Position numbers and translations under genes: made by a program. Under the pieces are notes generated by a model. It did no database searches. It saw only the letters and a program-made list of their open reading frames with translations, and was not told where the DNA came from. Shown one piece after another: positions 12,290 through 22,500 of a DNA stretch of 22,500 nt (its first letter is position 1; every line of letters starts with the position of its first letter). This DNA comes from Neocallimastix lanati (nom. inval.) (Eukaryota > Neocallimastigomycota > Neocallimastigomycetes > Neocallimastigales > Neocallimastigaceae), in assembly GCA_016946835.1 (NCBI GenBank), contig JACVTC010000018.1:70001-92500 (forward strand), read 5' to 3'.

Positions 12290-12968
12290 TCTCCTTTAAC
12301 TCAATCTCAGGTTTGGGCATCATGAATTGATTAGTATTTATTGTATTTTTATCATTATTTTGAATATGAATATATGGAATTTTAATTATCTTTTTTAATT
12401 TGCTTTATTTTTATTTCCTTAATGCTGCCAATATTTACCATTTTATTATGTTCATTTATCGGAGAAATATTATTATCAATTTTTCTTTCTTTATTTATTA
12501 ATATTCAATAATATCGTTATTATCTTTATATTCTTTTTACTATTTGAATTAATATTTTCATTATTATCAACAGTTTTAATATTTATTGTTACAATACTAT
12601 TAATTTCCATATTATTATTTTGATTTTTCTTAATACCTGTATTACCAGTGAAACTATTTTTATTTTCTTCTTTAGTAATTATAATATTATTGTTTGTTTC
12701 ATTCACATTTTCCATTATTAATATTTCCTATTTTATTATTTTTTCCTCTAAAATTATCTATTTTTAACATGTTTAATTTGTTTTGTTCCACTTTCATTAC
12801 GTCATCCATTGTATCATTTTTATTATTATTAATTTTATTATTATTATTATTTATTATTTATTATTATTATTATTTATTATTTATTATTATTTATTATTAT
12901 TTATTATTATTTATTATTATTTATTATTTATTATTATTATTATTATTATTATAATTATTATTATCATA

Positions 12969-13040
<72 letters not shown>

Positions 13041-13111
13041 TATTATTTATTATTTATTATTTATTATTTATTATTTATTATTTATTATTTATTATTTATT
13101 ATTATTATTTA

Positions 13112-13144
<33 letters not shown>

Positions 13145-13146
13145 TA

Positions 13147-13179
<33 letters not shown>

Positions 13180-13181
13180 TA

Positions 13182-13214
<33 letters not shown>

Positions 13215-13226
13215 TATTATTATTTA

Positions 13227-13259
<33 letters not shown>

Positions 13260-14066
13260 TATTATAATTCTTAGCCAAGTTCATTATTTACATTATTATT
13301 TATTATTTGGAAGATTATAATTAACTTTATGAATAGCATTAAAAGGCATATTTATATAAGTACTCCTCATATTCCTAAAATTCATACCATTTTTTATTCC
13401 ATGAATTATTAATGGTTATGAATAGAAGTAGCAATTGGTTGCTTTAATAGATGAATAATTATTATAATTATATAAACTTCTTTCACTTCTTCAGTGAGAT
13501 TCCTGTAATAAATTTTCATATTTTTCTGCTCAATTACAGGTTTCTTCAAGAGTACTGGTTTCTGCCATGACTACTCACTCGTTCATAAATCTGGAACCTT
13601 GGTCTTAAAGAATTTTCATAATCAATGACAGATAATGATACTTTATTTTGAATTTCCAACTGATCATAAAGTTCCAAATACCTTGTATTAAAATCAAATA
13701 TTATTTCATTAGGTTCAATGATTATTCTTTTTAACTGTCTTAACTTATCAAAAAGAAGTATTGGAGAGAAAATTAAAAAAAAAAAAAAAAAAGATAAGGG
13801 CAACACATCCATCTAAGGTAGGAATTCTATTAAGTCTAACCTGTTCTTCTTTCAGTGACGGGATGATATCATCTTCAGCAGCGCTTATAATATAACTAAA
13901 CTTATATTTTCTTTTGAAACAACACCTTCTCTCTCCTAAACCAATCATTCATTCTAAATTTCCAGATTTCAACATCTCTATGTAAACCATCAGCTCTAGG
14001 TAGGGTTCTAGTTATCTACGTTACCCTTACCCGAACTTGTACTTCTGAGGGGAACCGGTACCTGGC
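12290..14066 (-). pseudogene. Degenerate retrotransposon Gag-like gene
   Basis: Read on the minus strand from an ATG at about 14066 (MPGTGSPQKYKFG), the frame is broken by several stops and shifts. Readable islands are FSYIISAAEDDIIPSLKEEQ and LNRIPTLDGCVAL (about 13880-13800), FDFNTRYLELYDQLEIQNKV then YENSLRPRFQIYERV (about 13705-13565), and, after a frameshift, ETSTLEETCN and AEKYENLLQES (about 13555-13490). Aromatic/acidic helices of the form nFN.RYLELYDQL, a YxxSLRPR segment and a TLEE..AEKYE segment match the style of Gag proteins of LTR retrotransposons, probably Ty3/gypsy-like, though no zinc knuckle is found. A poly(A) run at about 13776-13792 shifts the frame. Downstream (12290-13270) are an (ATT)n expansion and an Asn/Lys-rich tail with fragments such as MENVNETNNNIIITKEENKN and QFMMPKPEIELKEIIS. 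No protease or RT is visible. Confidence 0.65.
12840..13265. repeat. Large (ATT)n/(ATTT) compound microsatellite
   Basis: More than 400 bases are almost only TTATTATT with irregular ATTTATT insertions. The irregular length breaks every frame on the minus strand into AAT (Asn), ATA and TAA, so it is not a usable poly-Asn coding tract in its present form. Open frames across it on the + strand read as poly-Ile/Leu and are meaningless. Confidence 0.9.
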
Positions 14067-14155
14067 ATTTTATTTCCAATTAATTAATGATATATGAAAA
14101 CACTTATCCAGTTATTCCAGTTATAAAATATATTTATATATATATGTATTATTTT

Positions 14156-14187
<32 letters not shown>

Positions 14188-14560
14188 TTTTTTATTATTA
14201 TTTAATATAATTATAAAAATAAAAATTTCCTTAATATTTATTTTATTTATTTTAAAACAATTTATTTAAACTATACTAAAATGAATGAAATGATATATTT
14301 TGCATAACTTTCTCTTCACCAAAGATAAAATAATTATAAATAGCCATAAAAAAAAAAATTTAAAATTTTTATATCCTAAACAATATATATATTAATGAAT
14401 CCTAACTGAAGAGAATTTGAGAATTTATATAAATATATATATATAAGGATTTTATAATTAATTAACAAAAAGACTACCACCATTACTTATAAATTACTTT
14501 TTTTTTTTTTTTTTTTTTTACACAGCTCATCCCCCCGATATCTCCAATTTCACCAATTTT
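14067..14560. other. AT-rich stretch between Gag relic and right repeat copy
   Basis: No coding frame is seen. It has (TA)n and poly(T) runs (near 14150-14190 and 14497-14519) and one GC island, CAGCTCATCCCCCCGATATC, near 14523. On the minus strand that island reads as a GGGGGG purine run, but its position next to the right copy rather than the left does not suit a polypurine tract. Confidence 0.5.
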
Positions 14561-14569
14561 TTTTTTTGA

Positions 14570-14595
14570 TATACTGGGAACTTTTATAAAGCATT

Positions 14596-14641
<46 letters not shown>

Positions 14642-14763
14642 ATAATGGTTGTTTAAGTAAAAATTTATTTAATAAAATTATAATATTCGTATTATAATTA
14701 CAATAAAATAAAATAAAATATAAAATAAAATAATAAAATAAAATATAAAATTATTATTATTAT

Positions 14764-14801
<38 letters not shown>

Positions 14802-14925
14802 TATAAATTTAATAAAATAATTTAATAAAAAAAAAAAAAAATAAAATAATTTAATATTTATATATTAAATATTATTATAAATAAACAAAATAGATTTACG
14901 ACGACAACACCTCTTTGTTTTTTTT
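14570..14925 (-). mobile_element. Possible degenerate LTR (right copy)
   Basis: This is the partner of 11770-12150, with the strongest match at AATAATGGTTGTTTAAGTAA and ATAAAATTATAATATTCGTA (about 14640-14693) and weaker matches at both ends (TGGGAACTTTTAT near 14576, ACGACGACAACACCTCTTTG near 14898). Long poly(T) (about 14598-14634) and poly(A) (about 14767-14799) runs have grown inside it. With gag on the minus strand, this would be the 5' LTR. It may continue to about 14995, where the minus strand reads TGTCGATGAAAG. Confidence 0.5.
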
Positions 14926-15085
14926 TTTTTTTTTTTTTTAATATCCATAAATTAGGAGGTTGTTTCCTTTTCAAGGATAATGACTTTCATCGACATGAAA
15001 AAAAATTTTTTTTTTCTAATAAATATATAAAAAATATAAAAAATATATAAAAATTATAAAAAAAAAATTATAAAATTAAAAAATA

Positions 15086-15124
<39 letters not shown>

Positions 15125-15515
15125 AAAAGGCTACCAACTTTCCCAATGAAGAAAAAAATCACTGATGAAAAAAATAACAAATAATAAATAATAAATAATA
15201 ATAATTAAAAAAAGATAAATTAATTTTTGACGAGTTATAACAAAACAAAACAAAAAAAAAAAAATTTTTTTTTTCTTTTTCTTATTCATATTTTGATTTT
15301 TAATTTTTTTTTTTTTTTTTTTTTTTATTTTTTTTTTTTTTTTTTTTTTTATTATTATTACTTTTTAATTTTATTTATTTATATATCTATAGTTGCAAAT
15401 TAAAAAAAAATTTCATGAAATACTTTTTATTAGTTATAATTATTAACGATAATTTTTTATTTTTTTTTATTTTTTTATTTTTTTATATTTTATTTTTTAT
15501 TTTTTATTTTTTTTG

Positions 15516-15565
<50 letters not shown>

Positions 15566-15616
15566 CGTTTTGATTTATTTCTGATTTTTTATTTTATATT
15601 ATTTTAAATTTCATTT
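14926..15616. other. Homopolymer-rich spacer downstream of the PDI-like gene
   Basis: It holds a small complex island (GGAGGTTGTTTCCTTTTCAA near 14957, possibly the end of the right LTR), then poly(A) at about 15089-15121 and long poly(T) runs near 15307-15350 and 15518-15565. Nothing coding is seen. The region would contain the 3' untranslated region and polyadenylation signal of the gene ending at 15617, but AT content hides any specific site. Confidence 0.5.
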
Positions 15617-15888
15617 CTATTCTTCATCTTTTTTTTCATTTTCATCATCATCATAAATGGATGGTGGTGGTGTATATGTGGAAATTTTTGTTCTATAAGT
15701 TGATGAAATCAATTGGAAATAAGTACCAGCTAAAAATAATTATAATAATAATAATAATAAAATAGATTGATGAGTATGATTATACATATAGGAACATATA
15801 GGATATAAAATAATTAGTTCAAAATTATATATATATATATATATTATTATTATTATTATTATTATTATGCTTATTATTATTATTATGC

Positions 15889-15956
<68 letters not shown>

Positions 15957-16419
15957 TTAAAATAAAAAAAAAACTTACTCATTGGAATTTCAGAATCAGT
16001 TTTAACATTATCGAAAAAGAAATCTGCTTCTTCTTCACCACTATCTTCATTGTCTTCCGAGACTACTTGAAGTTCCTTACCATAACCAAAACGAGTAAAA
16101 ATAAGATCTGGATCTCTTAAGTATTCATTTATTTTTTCTTCTTTTTCTTCATCAATTTCAAGATTATCTGTATCTACTTCTAAAATTTCTTGTTCTTTAT
16201 AATCATCATCAGTAAATACAGCTTTTGGCTTATAGCTATATTAAAAAAAATAATAATAATAATAATAATAATAAAAAGAAGAAGAAGAAGAAGAAGAAGA
16301 AGAAGAAGAAGAAAATAAAGAAGAAAAAAAATATTATTATTAATTTTTAAATTTATTTTAATAACATTAGATATATATATACTTGTTTAAAATTATTTAT
16401 TATTATATGTTAAATAATT

Positions 16420-16471
<52 letters not shown>

Positions 16472-18313
16472 TTACAATGAATACTGTTGTACCCATCGAT
16501 CAAGAGTGACAGCACTTCTACCAATATTATCAGGATAGATGAAAAATTCTTTCTTTTCTCTTGATAAAGGATTAGCTCTATATAAAACAACCGTTGGATA
16601 GGCTTTTTAAACAATTAAATAAATAAATAAATATGAATTTTAAATAAATAATATATATATATATATCATTATGATAATTATTTATACTAATTTATACTAT
16701 AATACTCTAAAATAAAAAATATTTATTTAAATTTATTATATTTATTTATATTAAATTAAATATTTTAATTTTTAAATTTTACCTTCTAATTTTCTCCATA
16801 ATGACATTTTTGGAATTTTTTGATCTTCAGATTCATACTTTACAACACTAAATTTAGTACGATAATTGGCATATTTTTTACCTATTTTTTCGAATGTTTT
16901 TAAAAACTGTATTTTATAATTAATTATTATTTTGATATTTATAAAACAAATAAAAAAATTATAATAATAGTAATAATAATAATAATAATAATAATAGCAA
17001 TAATAATAATAATAATAGTAATAATAATATAATTTCTTACTATTACTATTATTATAATTATTTATTTATTTATTTATTTATTTTACCTCTAAGGAAAATG
17101 GACAATCTCTTTTATAATAAATGACAAGGGAATCACGTATTGGATTCATAACTGCTGGATAGTAATATCTTGGAATCAAATCAATAACAAAACTATCTTC
17201 ATTTGAACCAAAAACTTTTTCAAATTCTTGAACAACTGCATTAGGAGTTAAGAAACCTAATTTATATTGATTAATGAAGAATTCAATAGAGACCTTATCA
17301 ATAACATCTTCTTCTTCCAAGATTTCTTGTATGGAATAGAAAGTTTGAAATTCAGGAGCAAATATTAAAACATTCTTATCACGTGGTTCACCCGGAGTTT
17401 TAATATCAAATTCTTCATCAGTTGTAGCAATAAAATAAAACTCATCACTATGACTTTCAGCAATGGACCTTAAAAATTTTGTAGTCTCTATTTGAGCTTG
17501 ATTTTCATCGTTATTTATATAGACCACAAAAGGAAGATTCCAACTCACGGATTCTTTCTTATAACTTGGATCATAACTAAAAATGTAAGGCATTTCTTTT
17601 TGTTCAAGGAACATTCTTAAATTTTGAATATTCTTCAATTCATTTGGATTGTATTCATAGCATCTTTTGTTAATACAATAGACAACATCATTCTTAAACA
17701 TACTAACACCAGTAAATCTCTTAATAGTATTTCTACATTGATAATCATTAATATATACAAATTTTAATACATTTCCATCGAAATATTTCTCACTGGCTTC
17801 GTTGGGATCTTCAATTATTGCAAGTGAAGCATTTTTAAAATCTATATATTCATCATTACCAAATTTTTCAAAACAACCAAGAACCATTTTTTTATTTCTT
17901 TTAAAGAAATCTTCCACATCCTTATTTTTTATAATAATGACGGTTTCATCCATAACAATTTCAACTTCTTCCACTTCAACATTCTTATTTTCATCTTCTT
18001 CAACTTCATCATTTGTATTTTCATCTTCTTCAATTTCATCATTTGTATTTTCATCTTCTTCCACTTCTACTTCCTTATTTTCATCTTTATTATTATCATC
18101 ATCTTCAATATTTTCTATTTCCAATGGTTCAGTCATCACGGGTTGATCATAGTCATAAAATTTCTCAGAAGTTTGAATTTCATCCTCTTCATCAATAATA
18201 TCACTTTTCACAATTTCTTTAACTTTTTTATTTGATTTTCCATCAACATTTGTAACAAAGCAAACAATTGTTGCTATAAGAAAAAATAATATTAATGAAT
18301 TTGAATATCTCAT
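15617..18313 (-). CDS. PDI/thioredoxin-like ER protein with CPFS site (5 exons)
   Basis: Exons are 18313-17087, 16906-16783, 16602-16476, 16235-15979 and 15729-15617; all introns run GT...AG (180, 180, 240 and 249 bases) and the joined frame is open for 615 residues. A signal peptide (about 1-25, MRYSNSLILFFLIATIVCFV) is followed by a very acidic stretch with three copies of EEDENTNDEI (85-114). Residues about 123-240 and 255-380 look like two PDI b-type thioredoxin folds without active-site Cys pairs. Residues about 393-492 form a thioredoxin domain: VIYYKRDCPFS with the site CPFS at 404-407, FLKTFEKIGKKYANY, and a cis-Pro motif AYPTVVLYR at 451-459. An acidic tail ends EKKDEE. A lone Cys in place of CxxC argues against normal oxidoreductase activity; chaperone, thiol-holding or calcium-binding (calsequestrin-like) roles in the ER are possible. 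KDEE is close to, but not, a KDEL retrieval signal. Exon 3's acceptor (AAAAAG) is weak but is the one that keeps the domain intact. Confidence 0.85.
15841..15957. repeat. (ATT)n array in intron 4
   Basis: A (TA)n stretch and then (ATT)n with two ATGCTT interruptions fill most of intron 4 of the PDI-like gene. Length variation here would change intron size but not the product. Confidence 0.85.
16249..16315. repeat. (AAT)n and (AAG)n arrays in intron 3
   Basis: On the + strand, (AAT)n is followed by about twelve AAG units (about 16275-16312). In transcript direction this is a (CTT)n polypyrimidine stretch, then (ATT)n, then the TTTTTTTAATATAG acceptor, so the array lies roughly 40-75 bases before the splice site. 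Confidence 0.85.
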
Positions 18314-18371
18314 TTTCTTTATAAATGTATATATATATATATTTTTTGTTTGTTTGTTTGTTTGTTTGTTT
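18314..18371 (-). promoter_or_regulatory. Upstream sequence with (TTTG)n and (TA)n
   Basis: Just upstream of the start codon of the PDI-like gene lie a (TA)n run (about 18328-18341), which could act as a TATA-like element, and a (TTTG)n array (about 18347-18371 on the + strand, CAAA on the gene strand). The position suits a 5' untranslated region or core promoter; this is inference only. Confidence 0.35.
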
Positions 18372-20182
18372 TTTGCTTTTGTTTTTGTTTTATTTTATTC
18401 TGTTTTGTTTTAGATTTTTAATAATTTATTGAATCTTTTTTTTTTATAAAAAAAAAAAATAATAATAACTTATTCGGGATAAAATTAAAAATTAAAAGTA
18501 TTTTAAGGTTTTATATTAACACTTTGAAATCATCCAGTTTTTAATTTTATTGTTATATACTTTTTTGTATTATTATTAAACTGTTGAAAATGTAAAATAT
18601 ACACTTAAAATAAAAAAATAAAAATAAAAAAATAATAATAATTAAAATAAATAAATAAATAAATAAATAAATAAAGAATTAAATATTTATTGTTTCTAAT
18701 TCTAATTGTTAAATAATTTAAATATGTTTTTTTTTAAATTGCTTTATCAATTTATATCAGTAAAATAATATAAAATTTTAAATTTTATTATTATTACTAT
18801 ATTATTTTTAATAAAAACTGTCGAAAAATAAAAATGAAAAAAAAAAAAAAAAAAAATTCTAATCTAAAAATGTTTAAAAAAATTCTAATAAAATTCAAAA
18901 TTTTATTATTGAATTATATATATTAAATTAATATTAATAATAAAATATAAAAATATACCCTTTTCTTTTCTTTGTAATGCTTTGTTTTATTATTATTACT
19001 ATTATTACTATTATTATTCTTATTACTATAATTATAATTATAATTATAATTATATAAAATTCAATTTCTATATTATAATATATTTTATTTTTTTTAATTA
19101 TTTTTATTATTAATAGATATATATGAATATATTATATTTTCTTTGGTATTATTGTCAGTATATTATGAACATTTATAAAAATATATAAAATAATAAAAAA
19201 TAAATATTTTTTATTTCTTTTAATTCTAAAATGATTTTTAATAAATCTTTATAGATGATTATCAAATCACGATCAAGTTTTATTATTTCATGTGATTTCA
19301 TATATATATGTTTTATTACATATATTTATTATATTAAACTCTAAATTATAATAAATATGAAAAGTGATATTCGTAAAAACGAAATTATAAACTTTTTAAA
19401 TAAATAAATAAAATATAAATAATATATTGAGTATTAGTATTACTTCACTGGTCGTAAAGTCATTTTAAAGTGTGGAATATTATCGTAATATATGGAAAAG
19501 TATATGAATTCAATTAATTAAACGTTTAATAATTGGTCAATAAATGAATGTACCATATATAAAATAGTAATAATTATAAATATGAAAATGAAAAATAATT
19601 TTAATTTTTTTTTTTTTTTTTTTTGTGTAGTGTGTAGACTAGGAATAATAATAATAAACTTTATTAAATTATTATCATTTAAATGGTAATTATTGAAGAT
19701 CTTTAGTTAGTTGAAATAATAATTATTGAATTATAATTAATACAATATAAAATAAAAAATTAGCTTATGTATATTTAAATATAATTTAAAAAAATTATAA
19801 TTTGCTCAATTAATTAATAATAGGAAATTATTAAAAAAAAAATTTTTTTTTCTCCTGTTATACTAATAATTATAGTTAATATAATAAACTAAATTTTTTA
19901 AAATATACTTAATAATTATTCATTCATTTAATACAACCAAAGAAATCTTTAAAGTATTATTCTTTGTTATTTTTTTTATTATATATATAAAGAATAAAAA
20001 AATAACAAATGTTTTTAATTATAATTTTAATTTAATTAATGTAAATTTTTCTCTATGGAATTTACATTTTTTTTTTATTTTTTTTTTTTTTTAAAAGGAC
20101 TTAAAAGATAAAAAAAAAAAAAAGTCATTATTTATATAACATAAATATAATATTTTTTACAAATAAAAATTAAGTACACAAT
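18372..20182. other. Gene-free AT-rich region
   Basis: No frame with coding character is found on either strand. It has (AAAT)n near 18647-18675, poly(A) near 18838-18856, poly(T) near 19606-19624 and a moderately complex stretch at 19430-19560 (ACTTCACTGGTCGTAAAGTC and onward) that I cannot assign. A perfect 10-base hairpin, AATGTAAATT ... AATTTACATT, spans 20038-20068. Confidence 0.6.
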
Positions 20183-20184
20183 TA

Positions 20185-20246
<62 letters not shown>
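20183..20246. repeat. (AAT)n microsatellite
   Basis: About 21 uninterrupted AAT units followed by an A/G-rich stretch (AAAGAAAAGAAAA). It lies outside any gene I can support. Confidence 0.9.
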
Positions 20247-20247
<1 letters not shown>

Positions 20248-21391
20248 GAAAAGAAAAAAAAAAAGATTCATATTTTATATAAATTAATTTTAAATATTTT
20301 ATATGCATATATAATACAGTGTATTTTTTATTTTAGTTAATCATGTTTTAAGTTTATTTATTAATAAAATAATTTAATAAATAAAACTCATCAACGGTTT
20401 AACGTCTAAAAGTATTATATTTATTAAAGTAAATTTAATATTAAAAGTGAAAAATATGTAAATTATTTCATTCGTTAATTAAAAGATTAAATAATAAATT
20501 GAATAGTTTGGGATATTTTTTTTTATTGTGTGGTAATTTGTTTCTTAATTTTATATGTTTTTAATTTCATATTTTATTAATTATAATATTATATTATTAA
20601 AATTTATATATATAACAAAGTTTAAATTTTTTTTATCATTATCATTATTATTATTATTAATAAATGGGTATTATTAAATTATTAATGACAAGAAAAAAAA
20701 ACTATAAAAAGAGCCAAAAAAAAGTAGAAAATTTAAAAAACTTACACTTTTATCATATTTTAATAGATATTTCATTATAATAAATTCTATTAATTGCTTT
20801 TAATGATAGTTCATTTTATTATATAAATATTATTTAACAAAAAAAAAAAAAAAATTAATAGTAAATTATTGTAAATTTTATGAAAGTAGATGAACAACTA
20901 TTACAGTTAAAAACTGATATTATAAATTATTTAAAACGATAAAACAAAAAAAACAAACAAAAAAAAAAAAGCATTATCATTAAAAAAAATATTAAACAAA
21001 AAGTATAAGTAATAACATAACGTCAATAACTATTTTTACAAATACTTTTTGTTTCATTAATTGTTTAAAAATTTTTATATATCAAAATATCCTATTATAC
21101 TATAAAAAAACACGTTTAAAGGAAGGAGTGTCACGTCAAATTTTATTATATTATATAATAATATAATATTATTATATATATTTTAATAATAAAATAATAG
21201 ACATTGATATAATAATTATATTAATATCAACTTTTCTCACGTATAATATAAAGAAAAAAGACAATTTTATTTTTAAAAAATACACAAGAATTATTTTTAT
21301 ATTATTTTTAATAAATATCAAAATGAAGGATGGTAAATATTAATATATTTTTTTTCTTATTTAATATTAAATGCAGATATATATATATATG

Positions 21392-21430
<39 letters not shown>

Positions 21431-21660
21431 TGTTCTATAGAAGATATAACATAGAAATATAAAGAAATATTATGTTTAAAAATATGAAAATATATATGAA
21501 ATACCTATTATAGTATTATTATTATTTTCAATAAAGAGTGAATGAATAAATAATAAATACTTTTAACTATCCATTCATATTGATACCCAAATTAAATACA
21601 ATTAAAATAATAATAACTCTTTCTACCAAAATTTTTAATAAATTTATTTTACAAACATAA
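20247..21660. other. Gene-free region with a few CACGT sites
   Basis: No coding frame is supported. It includes an island at 21111-21242 with three CACGT motifs, a following TATAATATAAAG, and an ATG at 21323 that opens only a seven-codon frame. A poly(T) run of about 38 bases starts near 21392. Confidence 0.5.
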
Positions 21661-21664
21661 AAAC

Positions 21665-21668
<4 letters not shown>

Positions 21669-21709
<41 letters not shown>

Positions 21710-21740
21710 TAATAATAATAATAACAAATAATAAATAATG

Positions 21741-21773
<33 letters not shown>

Positions 21774-21895
21774 AATAAATAACGATAATCATAATCATAA
21801 TTATATAGTAATAATAGTAATAATAACAAATAATAAATAATAATTATAATAATAATAATAAATAATAAATAATAATAATAATAATAATAATATTA
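21669..21895. repeat. Compound (AAT)n/(AATAACAAATAATAA) array
   Basis: (AAT)n blocks alternate with a recurring AATAACAAATAATAAATAA segment at about 21719, 21765 and 21820, with ATGATAA and ACGATAA variants between. The minus-strand poly-Leu frame across it is a repeat artefact. Confidence 0.85.
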
Positions 21896-22500
21896 CATTA
21901 TATGTTATTTAAATATCATTTAAATATTAAAGTTCTTTTTTAATACCAACCTAAAAATAAAATTACTTATAGTAAATATTTGACATTTATTCATCCATTC
22001 ATTTACTTATTCATTCATTCATTTAATTAATTACAAATTATTCCTAACCCATGAATTATTATTTATTTGTAATGAATGTTTTTTTTATATATATAATATT
22101 CATGTTATTTAATAATTATTATATGAATTATATGATAATGATATATTATTATTTAAAGTTTTAGTATTAATTTTTAATTAAGATAAATAGAGAGACATAT
22201 TAAAATTTTTTAAAACTACAAAAAATAACATTATATATGCATTCAATATAATATTATTAATTGATAAATATATTTGATTTAATTACTAATACATATTATA
22301 ATATATTCAATATAAAAGAATTAAAAAAAAAGAAAAAATTTTTTTAAATTAACGAAAATAAAATTATATTTAAAGATAATATATAAAAAATATAAATATA
22401 ATATATAATTAATATATATTATAGTATAAATAGATATAAGTAAGAAACGTTCAATAGAATATTTAATTAATGCTCAAAAAATTTGTTAATTTATTTATAA
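21896..22500. other. Gene-free AT-rich end of the window
   Basis: Contains (ATTC)n-like sequence near 21990-22025 and otherwise (TA)-rich spacer. I see no coding frame, RNA gene or recognisable element. Confidence 0.6.

Noticed and set aside
12694-13274. Open frames of poly-Ile/Leu/Tyr on the + strand
   Set aside because: They are readings of the (ATT)n microsatellite; no real protein character and the other strand carries the Gag relic.
15740-15982. Minus-strand frame rich in Ile
   Set aside because: It reads through the exon 4 donor into intron 4's (ATT)n array; the splice sites explain the region better.
16393-16614. Minus-strand frame of 73 codons beginning MFKKPIQRL
   Set aside because: It is a wrong-frame reading of exon 3 of the PDI-like gene, whose true frame (AYPTVVLYR and onward) continues the thioredoxin domain.
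17802-18198. Ser/Phe-rich and Leu/His-rich + strand frames
   Set aside because: They are antisense to the acidic exon 1 of the PDI-like gene, whose Glu/Asp codons read as Ser/Phe/Leu on the other strand.
21323-21343. ATGAAGGATG followed by GTAAAT as a possible tiny first exon
   Set aside because: The best acceptor downstream (TTCTATAG near 21439) leads to a stop within a few codons, and no later coding exon is seen, so a gene cannot be supported.

Overview
The window is extremely AT-rich eukaryotic DNA, with A/T homopolymers, (AAT)n and (TA)n arrays everywhere and only a few islands of normal complexity. Those islands are spliced genes with short AT-rich GT...AG introns, signal-peptide proteins, Thr/Lys/Asn/Glu-rich low-complexity protein and decayed LTR retrotransposons. 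Together they fit best an anaerobic gut fungus (Neocallimastigomycota, for example Neocallimastix, Piromyces or Anaeromyces). This is an inference from style; another AT-rich eukaryote such as a dictyostelid is less likely but not excluded.

Layout, left to right. Positions 1-2592 hold a decayed Ty1/copia pol on the + strand (integrase, RT and RNase H motifs recognisable in broken frames), cut by the left edge of the window. A polypurine tract and an LTR (from 2593) follow, and a 98-bp tandem duplication runs across the LTR's right end. Positions 3622-4406 are a 785-bp non-autonomous DNA transposon with inverted ends GGGAG...CTCCC and a perfect 9-bp target-site duplication AATTTCATA, most like a Mutator-like (MULE) MITE. 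Positions 5336-7427 (- strand) are a two-exon gene for a secreted Thr/Pro/Lys mucin-like protein with 16 near-identical repeats plus one diverged repeat and a basic tail. Positions 7428-11700 are gene-free, with several tandem and inverted repeats. Positions 11770-14925 look like a collapsed LTR retroelement: two diverged direct copies of one sequence flank a broken Gag-like reading frame on the - strand. Positions 15617-18313 (- strand) are a five-exon gene for a 615-residue secretory-pathway protein of the protein disulfide isomerase/thioredoxin type, with a CPFS instead of CxxC active site and a KDEE C-terminus. Positions 18372-22500 hold no gene I can support.

The two intact genes both enter the secretory pathway (one as a likely glycosylated surface or wall protein, one as a likely ER protein), but nothing shows that they work together. 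They lie about 8 kb apart with a retroelement relic between them. I did not find a new multi-gene system. The most noteworthy items are the MULE-like MITE with its repeated CpG-bearing subterminal motif, the palindrome-bearing repeat array of the mucin-like gene, the unusual PDI-like protein, and the way homopolymer growth has split conserved codons in the copia relic.
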